A stretch of 9,935 nt of DNA from Clostridiales bacterium (lineage in GTDB: Bacteria > Bacillota_A > Clostridia > Christensenellales > Christensenellaceae): positions 1 to 9,935 of the forward strand of contig QANA01000009.1 in the NCBI GenBank assembly GCA_003149735.1, given 5' to 3'. The notes under the pieces are model-generated. The model worked only from the letters and a program-made list of their open reading frames with translations, did no database searches and had not been told where the DNA came from. The position numbers and the translations under genes are program-made. This document shows positions 1 to 7,073 of this stretch, piece after piece. Positions within the stretch are counted from its first letter, which is position 1. The number at the start of each line of letters is the position of its first letter.

Positions 1-252
1 GTGCCCGTTATTAAAGATACCCGATATACTCAGCTGCAGGAAAAACCTTGGGGAGAACTGCTGTTACTGGCATATGCCGAGGGGTATGCCCCAACCGCAT
101 ACCTTTGTACGGGAATTTACCCAGATACACAGACATATGGACCTGTTATCCGACTGCAGCCCCAAAAAAGTGATGAAATTCATTATACAACAGAAGAACC
201 TGATTCTTATTGGCTGCGCTCCCTAATTGAAAAATATATGCCGGAGTTTTAA
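1..252 (+). CDS. C-terminal part of an unrecognised protein (5' end cut by window)
   Basis: An open frame runs from the first base to a TAA at 250-252, giving 83 visible residues. A GTG lies at bases 1-3, but no upstream sequence is visible to show a ribosome binding site, so I treat this as the tail of a longer gene. The segment is rich in Tyr and Pro and contains WGELLLLAYAEGY and later YWLRSLIEKYMPEF. It has no clear membrane segment, cysteine cluster or catalytic motif. I do not recognise the family. It lies on the same strand as the DUF3810 gene, 72 bases upstream of that gene's chosen start, and could be in the same operon, although a weak candidate promoter lies between them. Confidence 0.5.
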   Translation: MPVIKDTRYTQLQEKPWGELLLLAYAEGYAPTAYLCTGIYPDTQTYGPVIRLQPQKSDEIHYTTEEPDSYWLRSLIEKYMPEF

Positions 253-268
253 ACTTTACAATTGGTAT

Positions 269-297
269 TTGCGTATTCCGCTTCTACATTATACAAT
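269..297 (+). promoter_or_regulatory. Weak candidate promoter upstream of the DUF3810 gene
   Basis: TTGCGT at 269-274 and TACAAT at 292-297 are separated by 17 bases. The -10 matches the consensus at five of six positions, but the -35 matches at only three. It would place the transcription start near 304, about 20 bases before the chosen start codon. This is a pattern match only; the genes could equally be read from further upstream. Confidence 0.25.
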
Positions 298-324
298 AGA
301 GATAACAGAATGGAGCAAACAATC

Positions 325-1419
325 ATGATAGGTAAATTATTTAAATTGACATTCGCCCTTTTAGGTGCCGGTATTACATATTTTATATATCAAATGGCTT
401 TTAAATTTCCCCAGATTGTCGAAGTCGTTTATTCTCGGAGTATTTATCCTTTTTTCACCAAAACCATTGGTCGCCTCTCGGCAGCTTTGCCGTTCAGTCT
501 GGCAGAAGTTTTGCTATATCTTTTTTTAATTAGCATATTATTTTTTATTGGCTATATCTTTTCTGCTTTTTTTAAACCACGTGGAGAAAAACTGATTCAC
601 ATCGGGAAACGGCTGCTTTCTTTTATCTCTTTACTTTGTTCCCTGTATACCATGTTCATTCTTTTTTGGGGGATCAACTATGCGCGCATGCCCTTAGCAG
701 ATTCTATGGAGCTTTCTACCGAAGCCGGCTATACCGTTTCCGATTTACAAGCACTATGTCAGTATCTCATTGAAGAATGCAATACACTGCGAGATCAAGT
801 GGAAGAAGATGAACAGGGAGTTTATCGCCTCTCTCATACCAAACAGGCTGTCATGGAAAGTATGTACAACCTATATAATACCTATGCCCCTGCATGGATG
901 AATCTGGCCGGACAATCGGTCGTCAAAGGAGTCGCGACACCCAATTTGCTTTCTTATACAGAAACTTCCGGTATTTATTCCCCTTTTACCTTTGAGGCGA
1001 ATATCAATATGCAAATGCCGGATCTCTATTTTGCCGCTACTGCTGCGCATGAATATGCTCATCTGCAAGGATTCGCCCGGGAGGATGAAGCAAATTTTAT
1101 TTCCTGGTATCTCCTTTCTCAAAGTGAAGAAGCAGATTTGGCCTATTCAGGAAATCTGAATGCTTTACATTACACCCTCAATGCTTTGTATAAAGCCGAT
1201 TCACAAGCTTATGCTCAAGTTGCTGCAGATATCGGCGAAGGCGTAAAACGCGATTTTGCTGCACACTCCCAATATTGGGAAACTTTTGATACAAAAATCT
1301 CAGAAGTCAGCGATAAAATTTACGAAAGCTATCTGGATTCCAACGGAGTCAGCGATGGTTTACAAAGTTATGGCCGCATGTTAGATCTGATGTTAGCACT
1401 TCGGCAGCAATCTACCTGA
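325..1419 (+). CDS. DUF3810 family membrane-anchored zinc metalloprotease-like protein
   Basis: This is a predicted 364-residue integral membrane protein. Three hydrophobic segments (about residues 8-26, 59-83 and 97-119) precede a large domain presumably outside the membrane. The motif FWGINYARMPL (about 114-124) and the stretch NLLSYTETSGIYSPFTFEAN are typical of DUF3810. HEYAH at 242-246 is a zincin-type HExxH site, followed by AREDEANF, whose acidic residues (253-255) could supply a further zinc ligand. The substrate is unknown. I chose ATG 325 because GGAG at 312-315 sits 9 bases upstream; ATG 310 and TTG 262 lack a good ribosome binding site and only add a hydrophilic tail. glpK begins 33 bases downstream, so the two are probably cotranscribed. 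The family call is fairly sure; protease activity is inferred from the HExxH. Confidence 0.85.
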   Translation: MIGKLFKLTFALLGAGITYFIYQMAFKFPQIVEVVYSRSIYPFFTKTIGRLSAALPFSLAEVLLYLFLISILFFIGYIFSAFFKPRGEKLIHIGKRLLSFISLLCSLYTMFILFWGINYARMPLADSMELSTEAGYTVSDLQALCQYLIEECNTLRDQVEEDEQGVYRLSHTKQAVMESMYNLYNTYAPAWMNLAGQSVVKGVATPNLLSYTETSGIYSPFTFEANINMQMPDLYFAATAAHEYAHLQGFAREDEANFISWYLLSQSEEADLAYSGNLNALHYTLNALYKADSQAYAQVAADIGEGVKRDFAAHSQYWETFDTKISEVSDKIYESYLDSNGVSDGLQSYGRMLDLMLALRQQST

Positions 1420-1452
1420 TGTAGTAATCCAAAAGGAGAGGATAAGATTTCA

Positions 1453-2952
1453 ATGAAACAGTATATTTTAGCATTAGACCAGGGAACTTCCAGCTCTCGC
1501 GCTGTCGTTTTTGACTCCGATTTTCATATCAAGGGATTTGCTCAGCAGGAATTTCCTCAGATCTACGCCAATGACAGCTGGGTAGAGCATGACCCTGAAG
1601 AAATTTGGAAAAGTCAATATTATGCAGCTCTGCGAGCGATTCGTTACGCCAGTATTCGTCCACAGGAAATTGCCTCTATTGGCATTACCAATCAGCGGGA
1701 AACCACTATCCTCTGGGATCGAAAAACCGGAAAACCTATCTATAATGCTATTGTCTGGATGTGCCGTCGTACTTCCGATTACTGCACTCGTTTAAAGGAA
1801 GAGGGCTATACCGAAATCATTCGGCAAAAAACTGGTCTAATACCCGATTCTTATTTTTCCGCAACCAAAATCATGTGGTTATTGGATCACATTCCGGGTG
1901 CACGCGAAAAAGCAGAAAAAGGAGACTTGATGTTTGGTACAGTGGATAGCTGGCTGCTCTATCGCCTTAGCGGTGGTGCACATAAAACAGATTATACCAA
2001 TGCAGCGCGTACTATGCTTTTCAATATTCATTCCGGCCGTTTTGATGACGATTTACTGGAATTGCTGCATATTCCTGCTTCCCTTTTGCCCGAAGTGTTA
2101 CCCAGTAACAGTATTTTTGGTTATACACAGCCCTCCCTTTTTGACGGTTGCTCTATCCCCATCGGAGGCATTGCCGGAGATCAGCATGCCGCTCTACTGG
2201 GTCATGGTTGTTTGGCACCCGGCATGGCCAAAAACACTTATGGAACAGGTTGCTTTTTGCTGATGAATACGGGGACTACCCCAATTATTTCTCAAAAAGG
2301 ATTGTTAACTACCATTGCTTTTAACCTGGATGGCACTTCCTATTATGCATTGGAAGGCAGTATCTTTAACGCTGGCAGTACGGTGCAATGGCTGCGGGAC
2401 GAGCTCAAAATTCTGGATTCTTCTGCTCAATCTGAAGCCTTGGCTGCTTCTGTCCCTGATACGGACGGAGTGTATATTGTCCCTGCTTTTTCCGGTTTAG
2501 GTGCTCCTTATTGGGATATGTATGCCCGTGGGTTGATGATTGGCATCACCCGCAATACCAATCGTACACATATTACCCGTGCTGTATTGGAATCCATTGC
2601 ATTTCAAGTACATGCAGTATTACAAGCCATGCAGGAGGATTCCGGCTGTATACTGGAAGCGTTGGAAGTTGATGGCGGTGCCTGCGCCAATAATTTGCTT
2701 ATGCAATTTCAGGCGGATATTCTCAACAAACAAATTATACGCCCGAAAAACCCGGAAGCTACCGCTCTTGGCGCCGCCTTTTTAGCAGGTCTTTCCAGCG
2801 GAATTTTAAATTCGCCTGCTGACATAGCCTCTCATAGCGAAGTCGAAGCTATCTTCATTCCCAAAATGCAGGAAGATCAGCGCAACAAACTTCTTTTCTA
2901 TTGGAATAAAGCTGTTTCTCGCGCTGCTCATTGGGCAGAACCGCTTAGTTAA
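1453..2952 (+). CDS. glpK: Glycerol kinase
   Basis: This 499-residue FGGY-family kinase converts glycerol and ATP to sn-glycerol 3-phosphate in the cytoplasm. The family hallmarks are all present: the N-terminal phosphate-binding DQGTSSSRAVVFD, the ITNQRETT and YNAIVWMCRRT blocks, KNTYGTGCFLLMNTG, LEGSIFNAGSTVQWLRDE and the C-terminal DGGACANN. The residues that contact glycerol in the E. coli enzyme are kept as R82, E83, W102, Y134, D243 (catalytic base) and F268, so the substrate call is firm. At the position of the histidine that HPr phosphorylates in enterococcal GlpK, this protein has Leu229 (sequence SLFDG). The usual GDQQ is GDQH here. An AAAAGGAGAG element lies at 1431-1440, a rather long 12-14 bases from the ATG. 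No glpF or glpD is adjacent; the upstream neighbour is the DUF3810 gene. Confidence 0.97.
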   Translation: MKQYILALDQGTSSSRAVVFDSDFHIKGFAQQEFPQIYANDSWVEHDPEEIWKSQYYAALRAIRYASIRPQEIASIGITNQRETTILWDRKTGKPIYNAIVWMCRRTSDYCTRLKEEGYTEIIRQKTGLIPDSYFSATKIMWLLDHIPGAREKAEKGDLMFGTVDSWLLYRLSGGAHKTDYTNAARTMLFNIHSGRFDDDLLELLHIPASLLPEVLPSNSIFGYTQPSLFDGCSIPIGGIAGDQHAALLGHGCLAPGMAKNTYGTGCFLLMNTGTTPIISQKGLLTTIAFNLDGTSYYALEGSIFNAGSTVQWLRDELKILDSSAQSEALAASVPDTDGVYIVPAFSGLGAPYWDMYARGLMIGITRNTNRTHITRAVLESIAFQVHAVLQAMQEDSGCILEALEVDGGACANNLLMQFQADILNKQIIRPKNPEATALGAAFLAGLSSGILNSPADIASHSEVEAIFIPKMQEDQRNKLLFYWNKAVSRAAHWAEPLS

Positions 2953-2970
2953 TTTAACTTGAAAAGCATA

Positions 2971-3014
2971 CAAAAAAGACAGGCCGGAGATAAGTTCATT
3001 GCCTGTCTTTTTTT
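2971..3014. terminator. Bidirectional intrinsic terminator between convergent glpK and GrpB genes
   Basis: AAAAAAGACAGGC (2972-2984) is perfectly complementary to GCCTGTCTTTTTT (3001-3013), with a 16-base loop. The GC-rich core is GACAGGC/GCCTGTC. Plus-strand transcripts end in seven U, and minus-strand transcripts would end in six U, so the hairpin can stop both glpK and the converging GrpB unit. The GrpB stop codon (3013-3015) lies inside the T run, making this a very tight shared 3' end. Confidence 0.9.
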
Positions 3015-3630
3015 ACCGATTCTTCGGCTCCTCTTTTTGTTTTCCTTGATGCCATATATATCTTCCGCCAAACTCTTCTCTGGCCAACATCGTATATTTT
3101 CGTACAAACTCTGTTTTTTCTCGTGTATATCCATCCCGATCATTGCGATAGGGAATTGCCAACTTTTCTTTTAACTGTGCATACTCCACACAAACCTCAG
3201 GATGCCCGATCAGATAATCCCGAAAGTAAAGTTCATCCCAATCTCCCAGATGACGCACATGCAGATGAAACACCTTTTGTGCAAAGCCTTCCGGCGTATA
3301 TCCCTTATTCCAGACCATTCTCCATTGCGGCTGAACTTGCTCGCTCATACAGATCCAGTTATTTTTCTGAAGCTGCTGCCGCAGCCACAGTTCATCAACT
3401 TCTGTGGCTATTTCCATAAGAATATCTATAATCGCCTTAGCTGTCAGCCCCTCCACTGCTGTACTCCCAATGTGGTTCATTCGTACAACATTCTCTCTGC
3501 CCAGCAATTCCTTCAAAACCCTTGCTTCCTGCTCATACCATGTACTATAGCATTGTTTATGAGGCTCAAGCCTTATCGGAAACAGCTGCCAGAGTTCTTC
3601 CAATGTCATTTCCTGCAGTGTTTTTCCCAT
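3013..3630 (-). CDS. GrpB/UPF0157 family protein (nucleotidyltransferase-like fold)
   Basis: This is a 205-residue soluble protein. It carries the family's central motif NHIGSTAVEGLTAKAIIDILM (residues 52-72), then FHLHVR (121-126) and LYFRDYL (134-140). A C-terminal region with YAQLKEKLA and a Lys/Arg-rich tail follows, which is the usual arrangement. UPF0157 proteins resemble the nucleotidyltransferase superfamily, and their biochemical role is not established. The start at ATG 3630 is chosen because it follows the upstream gene's TAA by one base (TAA-G-ATG) and has GGAAGG five bases upstream. A TTG start at 3660 would add ten residues that overlap the upstream gene. It is probably translated by coupling to the glycerophosphodiesterase gene and ends at the shared terminator. 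The family also occurs as the C-terminal domain of some actinobacterial CoaE proteins; here coaE is a separate gene about 3.4 kb away. Confidence 0.88.
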   Translation of the reverse strand: MGKTLQEMTLEELWQLFPIRLEPHKQCYSTWYEQEARVLKELLGRENVVRMNHIGSTAVEGLTAKAIIDILMEIATEVDELWLRQQLQKNNWICMSEQVQPQWRMVWNKGYTPEGFAQKVFHLHVRHLGDWDELYFRDYLIGHPEVCVEYAQLKEKLAIPYRNDRDGYTREKTEFVRKYTMLAREEFGGRYIWHQGKQKEEPKNR

Positions 3631-3631
3631 C

Positions 3632-4467
3632 TTATCCTTCCCGCGGATCAAATCCTTCAAAAATCATGACGGCATTTTGTTTTCTGGCAATCGCCGCTTG
3701 CTCAGGGCTGCGTACAACCCATAATACCTTCTGTACACGATACAGATAACTGCATAAACGAAAACTGCAGGCACGATGAACATCTTCCAAATTATATGCT
3801 ATAAAATCCGGACGTGACAGGAAGTTCAATAGCAGATTTTTCAAAAAAAATCCAATACAATATTCATTTTCATCCCATGCCTGCGAAAACACTCCGCCAG
3901 TTGGCCGCGCACAATCTCCTTGCGATGCCTGCGGAACCACCATACGCATCGGGGATCAAATGATTCGATGCAGTAATCCCCGGCATACCCTTTCAGCAAT
4001 TCATCTACCTTTTCGCACAACAACCGATAATCTCTTTCGAATTTCAATTCAATCACAAGCGGGACTTTTCCCAATACTAACTGCAAAACTTTCTTTAATA
4101 AAGGGATTGTATACAGTGTATCACGTAAATGCATTTTTTTCAATTCCTCTGCCGGCATATCTGAAATCGTTGCTTCGACTCCACAAATTCGTTTCAAATT
4201 ATCATCATGAAAAATCACTGCTTCTCCATCTTTTGAAAGGTGCACATCCAGCTCGATTCCAAAACCTTCCTCCACAGCTCTTTGAAAGGCAGGTAATGAA
4301 TTTTCCGGAATTCCCGCAGCTTCGTCATGCAATCCTCGATGTGCATAATAGATCCCTTTAAATAAATGCATCTGTTTACATTCTCTGCTTTGCGGTATAA
4401 TCGCCAGTATCCATAATAGGAAAAACAGCAGAAGCACGCTGCCTATTCCGCTCACCATCCACAACAT
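3632..4467 (-). pseudogene. Membrane-anchored glycerophosphodiester phosphodiesterase, split by a one-base frameshift
   Basis: The reading frame from ATG 4467 encodes a hydrophobic anchor (about residues 8-24) and a GDPD barrel. H43-R44, E55 in PENS, E72-x-D74, H87 and the E140-L-K142 pair match the metal and catalytic residues of the family. It hydrolyses glycerophosphodiesters to glycerol 3-phosphate and an alcohol. The frame stops at TGA 3841-3843 after 208 residues, directly behind eight consecutive T (minus strand; A at 3843-3850). The next frame, to TAA 3632-3634, continues with FLKNLLLNFLSRPDFIAYN and ends in VMIFEGFDP, the normal family C-terminus. Adding one T restores a single protein of 278 residues. 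This could be a sequencing error, a phase-variable tract, transcriptional slippage or a true early pseudogene. The ribosome binding site AGGAAGG lies 9 bases before the ATG. It forms a unit with the downstream GrpB gene. Confidence 0.85.
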
Positions 4468-4500
4468 TCCAATTTTCCTTCCTGTTTTACAGAAAACCCC

Positions 4501-4518
4501 ATATTTATCAATAAATAT
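4501..4518. promoter_or_regulatory. 18-bp AT-rich palindrome, possible operator
   Basis: ATATTTAT and ATAAATAT (4501-4508 and 4511-4518) form a perfect inverted repeat around a two-base centre. It lies 34 bases upstream of the phosphodiesterase ATG and overlaps the start site predicted from the candidate -10 at 4525-4530. That position fits a repressor site. Being purely A/T apart from the centre, it could also arise by chance in AT-rich spacer DNA. Confidence 0.4.
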
Positions 4519-4524
4519 GTTTAT

Positions 4525-4533
4525 ATTATCACA
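4525..4533 (-). promoter_or_regulatory. Candidate extended -10 promoter of the phosphodiesterase-GrpB unit
   Basis: On the minus strand the sequence reads TGTGATAAT, an extended -10 (TGn followed by GATAAT, five of six to consensus). I see no good -35 at 16-18 bases, which extended -10 promoters can tolerate. Transcription would begin near 4518, giving a leader of about 50 bases with the palindrome at its start. Confidence 0.4.
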
Positions 4534-4600
4534 TTTTTATAATTTGCGCATCGCTCTTACAGTAAAGTCGCAGAAATTCCGACCAATATTTACATATTTC

Positions 4601-4642
4601 AAAAAAAATGGGAGATGCCATAGCTGCATCTCCCACTTTTTT
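4601..4642 (-). terminator. Intrinsic terminator downstream of the DUF1540 gene
   Basis: GGGAGATGC (4610-4618) pairs perfectly with GCATCTCCC (4626-4634) around a seven-base loop, extended by a T-A pair at 4609/4635. On the minus strand the hairpin is followed by eight T (A run at 4601-4608). It starts 12 bases past the DUF1540 stop codon, so it is the natural end of that transcript. Confidence 0.88.
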
Positions 4643-4653
4643 GATCCCTATTC

Positions 4654-4824
4654 TTATTTTTTGATAAAGGACTGGCAATCCGTGCATTCCTGTACTTTGG
4701 GATCACTTTCATGCGTCCCGACACAAATACAATCCAGAGCACAATACTCTTCCTGACCACAATGGTTCGCGCAGCTTGTTACATGGCACCGAATATTATA
4801 ATTAGGTGTGCATTTTCCAGACAT
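4654..4824 (-). CDS. Small cysteine-rich DUF1540 domain protein
   Basis: This short gene encodes 56 residues from ATG 4824 to TAA 4654-4656. A near-perfect ribosome binding site (GGAGG, 4833-4837) sits 8 bases before the start. The protein has nine cysteines (5, 13, 18, 22, 28, 32, 34, 47, 50). The run IRCHVTSC, then EEYCALDCICV, and the ending ECTDCQSF match the DUF1540 pattern of CxVxxC, a central Cys-Ile-x-Val element and a final C-x-x-F. Such spacing suggests metal binding, but I know of no assigned function. It lies 52 bases downstream of the solute-binding protein gene on the same strand and is followed at once by a terminator, so it could be the last gene of that operon or have its own promoter. 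I saw no convincing promoter in the 52 bases. Confidence 0.9.
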   Translation of the reverse strand: MSGKCTPNYNIRCHVTSCANHCGQEEYCALDCICVGTHESDPKVQECTDCQSFIKK

Positions 4825-4876
4825 CGTAACTACCTCCTTAATCGTTTTGCAGGTAGTATGTGCGATTTTTTCGATT

Positions 4877-6550
4877 TTATTTATCCTGCTCGCTTTCCTT
4901 TTCCTTCCATTCGTTTATATTTTGAAAAATTTTAGAAAACGACAGTTTGGAAGAAATCGAAACAGAATCCGCTGTAATCAAGCAATGTTCTTTATAGTAA
5001 AGCCCAATCACAGGCATTTTCTCCTGTAATTCGCTTTGCAGCTGTGTATATGCTTGCAATATAGCTTCTCTGCCCACTGCTTCCTTGCAGGCATTCAAAG
5101 CCTGCCGCAATGTACTGTCATAAAAATTTCCATAATTACAATTTTCATTAAATAAAAAACTGATATCCTGATCCTGACAAGTATAAAACTGACAAAGAGC
5201 AATCTGAAAACTGCCGTCTTCCAACGTTTTTAAATACGTTTCCGCATCTTGTCTGACCAGCGTCACTCCAATTCCAATTGCTTCCAGACTCTTTTTAATT
5301 GACTGCGCTACTGCTTTGTTCAAATCATACCCGCCGCTGCTTGGTGTATACAACAAACGAATATTCAAATAACCGCGTGTTCCGTCACTATTGATTTTAT
5401 ATTGCCGTCCATCTTCGGCTCTCTCATATCCTGCCTGTTGCAAGTACTGCAGCGCCAGCTTTTGGTCATGCGCAGAAGTTTCACGAGCCATTGCAGATAC
5501 GGCCCAAAAATTATCATTAAGGGGAGTCAATGTCGCTTCACCAAGCCCCATCAAAGCCGCCGAAATCATCTCAGTACGATTAATCCCATAGGCAATTGCC
5601 TTGCGCAAATTTGCATCGCTCATCGCACTATTATATACATTAGGAACCAGGCAGCTAAGGTAAGGTGTACGAATCTGGTTAACATTCGTTTTTCCGGTAA
5701 TTCCCAAGCTCCCTGCCGTCACAGAATCCGTGAAAAGTATTTCATACGACTCGAACACGCTACTGCCCAATGCAAGTTCTTCCTGTGCAACCGGCGTCAG
5801 CTCAATTGTTCGATATACAGGAGCTGTTTTCCACCAATTTTCATTACGCACCAGAACCATACGCTCATTTTCTTCATATAATTGCAGAGAATAAGCGCCC
5901 GTTCCTATCGGATCTGCCATCGTCTTACTGTTTTTAGAAGCATAATATTCTTTAGGCACAACATAAAAACTGAATAAGAACAGCAAATTTCTTTTTGTTG
6001 TTGTGCGAACTTTAATTGTAAATTCATCAATTTTTTCGTAGCTTTCGATCACATCGGCATACTGATGCAGCGCCGCGCTTTCCTGATTTATAATGAAATC
6101 CAGGCAATACAAAATATCTTCTGCATCTACACATCCCAATGTCTGTTCATGAAAAGCAACATTTCTACGAATATGAAAGATATATTCCAGTTCATCTTCG
6201 CTGATCTCCCAGTCTTCAATGACATTTGCACTATAACTTCCATCTTCATTTACTTTGATTGCAGGATCATATAACAGAGAAAAAAGATTAGCCACTTCTT
6301 CAGAAACCTTAGCCAATGGATGCAAAGAAGATATTTCCGGCAGATTCATATGCAGCACCGTTTCACTTCCCGCCCCGCCGCCCGACGGCAACGGCATCTG
6401 CTGTGCACTTGGTATCTGAGAAGTCTCCTGAAAAATATCCACTGCTTCCTGCTCTTTTGCGCAACCACTTAAAGTCAGCAGCATACATAACAAAAAGCAT
6501 ACAGTTCGTCTAATCCAACTGATATAACCATTTATAAATCGCTTTTGCAT
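4877..6550 (-). CDS. ABC transporter substrate-binding lipoprotein, family 5 (peptide/nickel type)
   Basis: This 557-residue protein starts with a basic region (KR at 3-4, RR at 14-15), a short hydrophobic core and the lipobox L27-S-G-C30, so it should be lipid-anchored on the outer face of the membrane. A low-complexity linker (SGGGAGSE) follows. The rest reads as a family 5 binding protein: LPEISSLHPL, DGSYSANVIEDWEISED, VAFHEQTLGCVDAEDILYCLDFI, ADPIGTGAYSL, the NENWW element and LRKAIAYGINRTEMI. Ligands of this family are usually oligopeptides, but the ligand here is unknown. No permease or ATPase genes are nearby, so it is an orphan. Its ATG at 6550 lies 41 bases inside the end of the lytic transglycosylase gene and has only a weak upstream ribosome binding site, pointing to translational coupling. 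Later starts would remove the charged part of the signal peptide, so this start is favoured. Confidence 0.92.
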   Translation of the reverse strand: MQKRFINGYISWIRRTVCFLLCMLLTLSGCAKEQEAVDIFQETSQIPSAQQMPLPSGGGAGSETVLHMNLPEISSLHPLAKVSEEVANLFSLLYDPAIKVNEDGSYSANVIEDWEISEDELEYIFHIRRNVAFHEQTLGCVDAEDILYCLDFIINQESAALHQYADVIESYEKIDEFTIKVRTTTKRNLLFLFSFYVVPKEYYASKNSKTMADPIGTGAYSLQLYEENERMVLVRNENWWKTAPVYRTIELTPVAQEELALGSSVFESYEILFTDSVTAGSLGITGKTNVNQIRTPYLSCLVPNVYNSAMSDANLRKAIAYGINRTEMISAALMGLGEATLTPLNDNFWAVSAMARETSAHDQKLALQYLQQAGYERAEDGRQYKINSDGTRGYLNIRLLYTPSSGGYDLNKAVAQSIKKSLEAIGIGVTLVRQDAETYLKTLEDGSFQIALCQFYTCQDQDISFLFNENCNYGNFYDSTLRQALNACKEAVGREAILQAYTQLQSELQEKMPVIGLYYKEHCLITADSVSISSKLSFSKIFQNINEWKEKESEQDK

Positions 6551-7073
6551 TACACACCCGTTTTACATATTCTTCCGTTTCCGGATATGGAATATCTTTC
6601 GCCTCCGGAAGGTATTCCTCTCCCCATTCCTGCTGCCATTTTTTTACATTATTGGGGCCTGCATTATATCCGGCCAATATTTTAACTTCGTTTTTTCCGA
6701 ATTGTTGCTCTAAATAATGCAAATACCAGCATCCAATGCGGATATTTGTCTGAGGTTCCAACAGCATCTCTGCTTCAAAATCCTCTATACCCAATTTTCC
6801 GGCAATCCATTCTCCGGTAGAAGGCATAATCTGCATCAACCCCATCGCTCCTACACGGGAATGTATTTCCGGCCTGAAAGAACTTTCTGCCCAAATCACA
6901 GCCAAAACCAAGTAGGGATCCAACTGATATTCCTGTGCATATTCCTGCACAAACACTTCATATTTCAACGGGAAACGCATCCTGCAGTAACCATACGTCC
7001 CGATCAATGATACTACCAGAAATAATACGATACAAATTGCAACAATCCAGCGCTTCTTTTTATGTCTCTTCAT
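6510..7073 (-). CDS. Membrane-anchored lytic murein transglycosylase (SLT domain)
   Basis: This 187-residue protein has a very basic start (KRHKKKR) and one hydrophobic anchor (about residues 9-27), then an extracytoplasmic SLT domain. It cleaves the MurNAc-GlcNAc bond of peptidoglycan, forming 1,6-anhydroMurNAc ends. The catalytic glutamate is E63 in VIWAESSFRPE. It is followed by SRVGAMGLMQIMPST (72-86) and AGYNAGPNNVKKW (about 139-151), the standard order for family 1 lytic transglycosylases. The protein is little more than the catalytic domain plus anchor. Its ATG overlaps the last 14 bases of coaE, and its 3' end overlaps the solute-binding protein start by 41 bases, so all three are probably coupled in translation. 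The ribosome binding site must lie within coaE. Confidence 0.95.
   Translation of the reverse strand: MKRHKKKRWIVAICIVLFLVVSLIGTYGYCRMRFPLKYEVFVQEYAQEYQLDPYLVLAVIWAESSFRPEIHSRVGAMGLMQIMPSTGEWIAGKLGIEDFEAEMLLEPQTNIRIGCWYLHYLEQQFGKNEVKILAGYNAGPNNVKKWQQEWGEEYLPEAKDIPYPETEEYVKRVCNAKAIYKWLYQLD

Noticed and set aside
262..324. Longer DUF3810 protein starting at TTG 262 or ATG 310
   Set aside because: Neither start has a good ribosome binding site and both add a hydrophilic stretch. ATG 325 has GGAG nine bases upstream and begins right before the first membrane segment.
1420..1452. Terminator or promoter between the DUF3810 gene and glpK
   Set aside because: The 33 bases hold only the glpK ribosome binding site; no hairpin or promoter pattern is visible, so readthrough is assumed.
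3631..3660. GrpB start at TTG 3660
   Set aside because: It would overlap the end of the phosphodiesterase frame. ATG 3630 follows that stop by one base and has GGAAGG at proper spacing.
4517..4756. 79-residue plus-strand open frame in the spacer
   Set aside because: It crosses a clear terminator hairpin and runs antisense to the DUF1540 gene, with no ribosome binding site.
4838..4876. Separate promoter for the DUF1540 gene
   Set aside because: A CATACT-like -10 can be found on the minus strand, but no -35 or extended -10 accompanies it.
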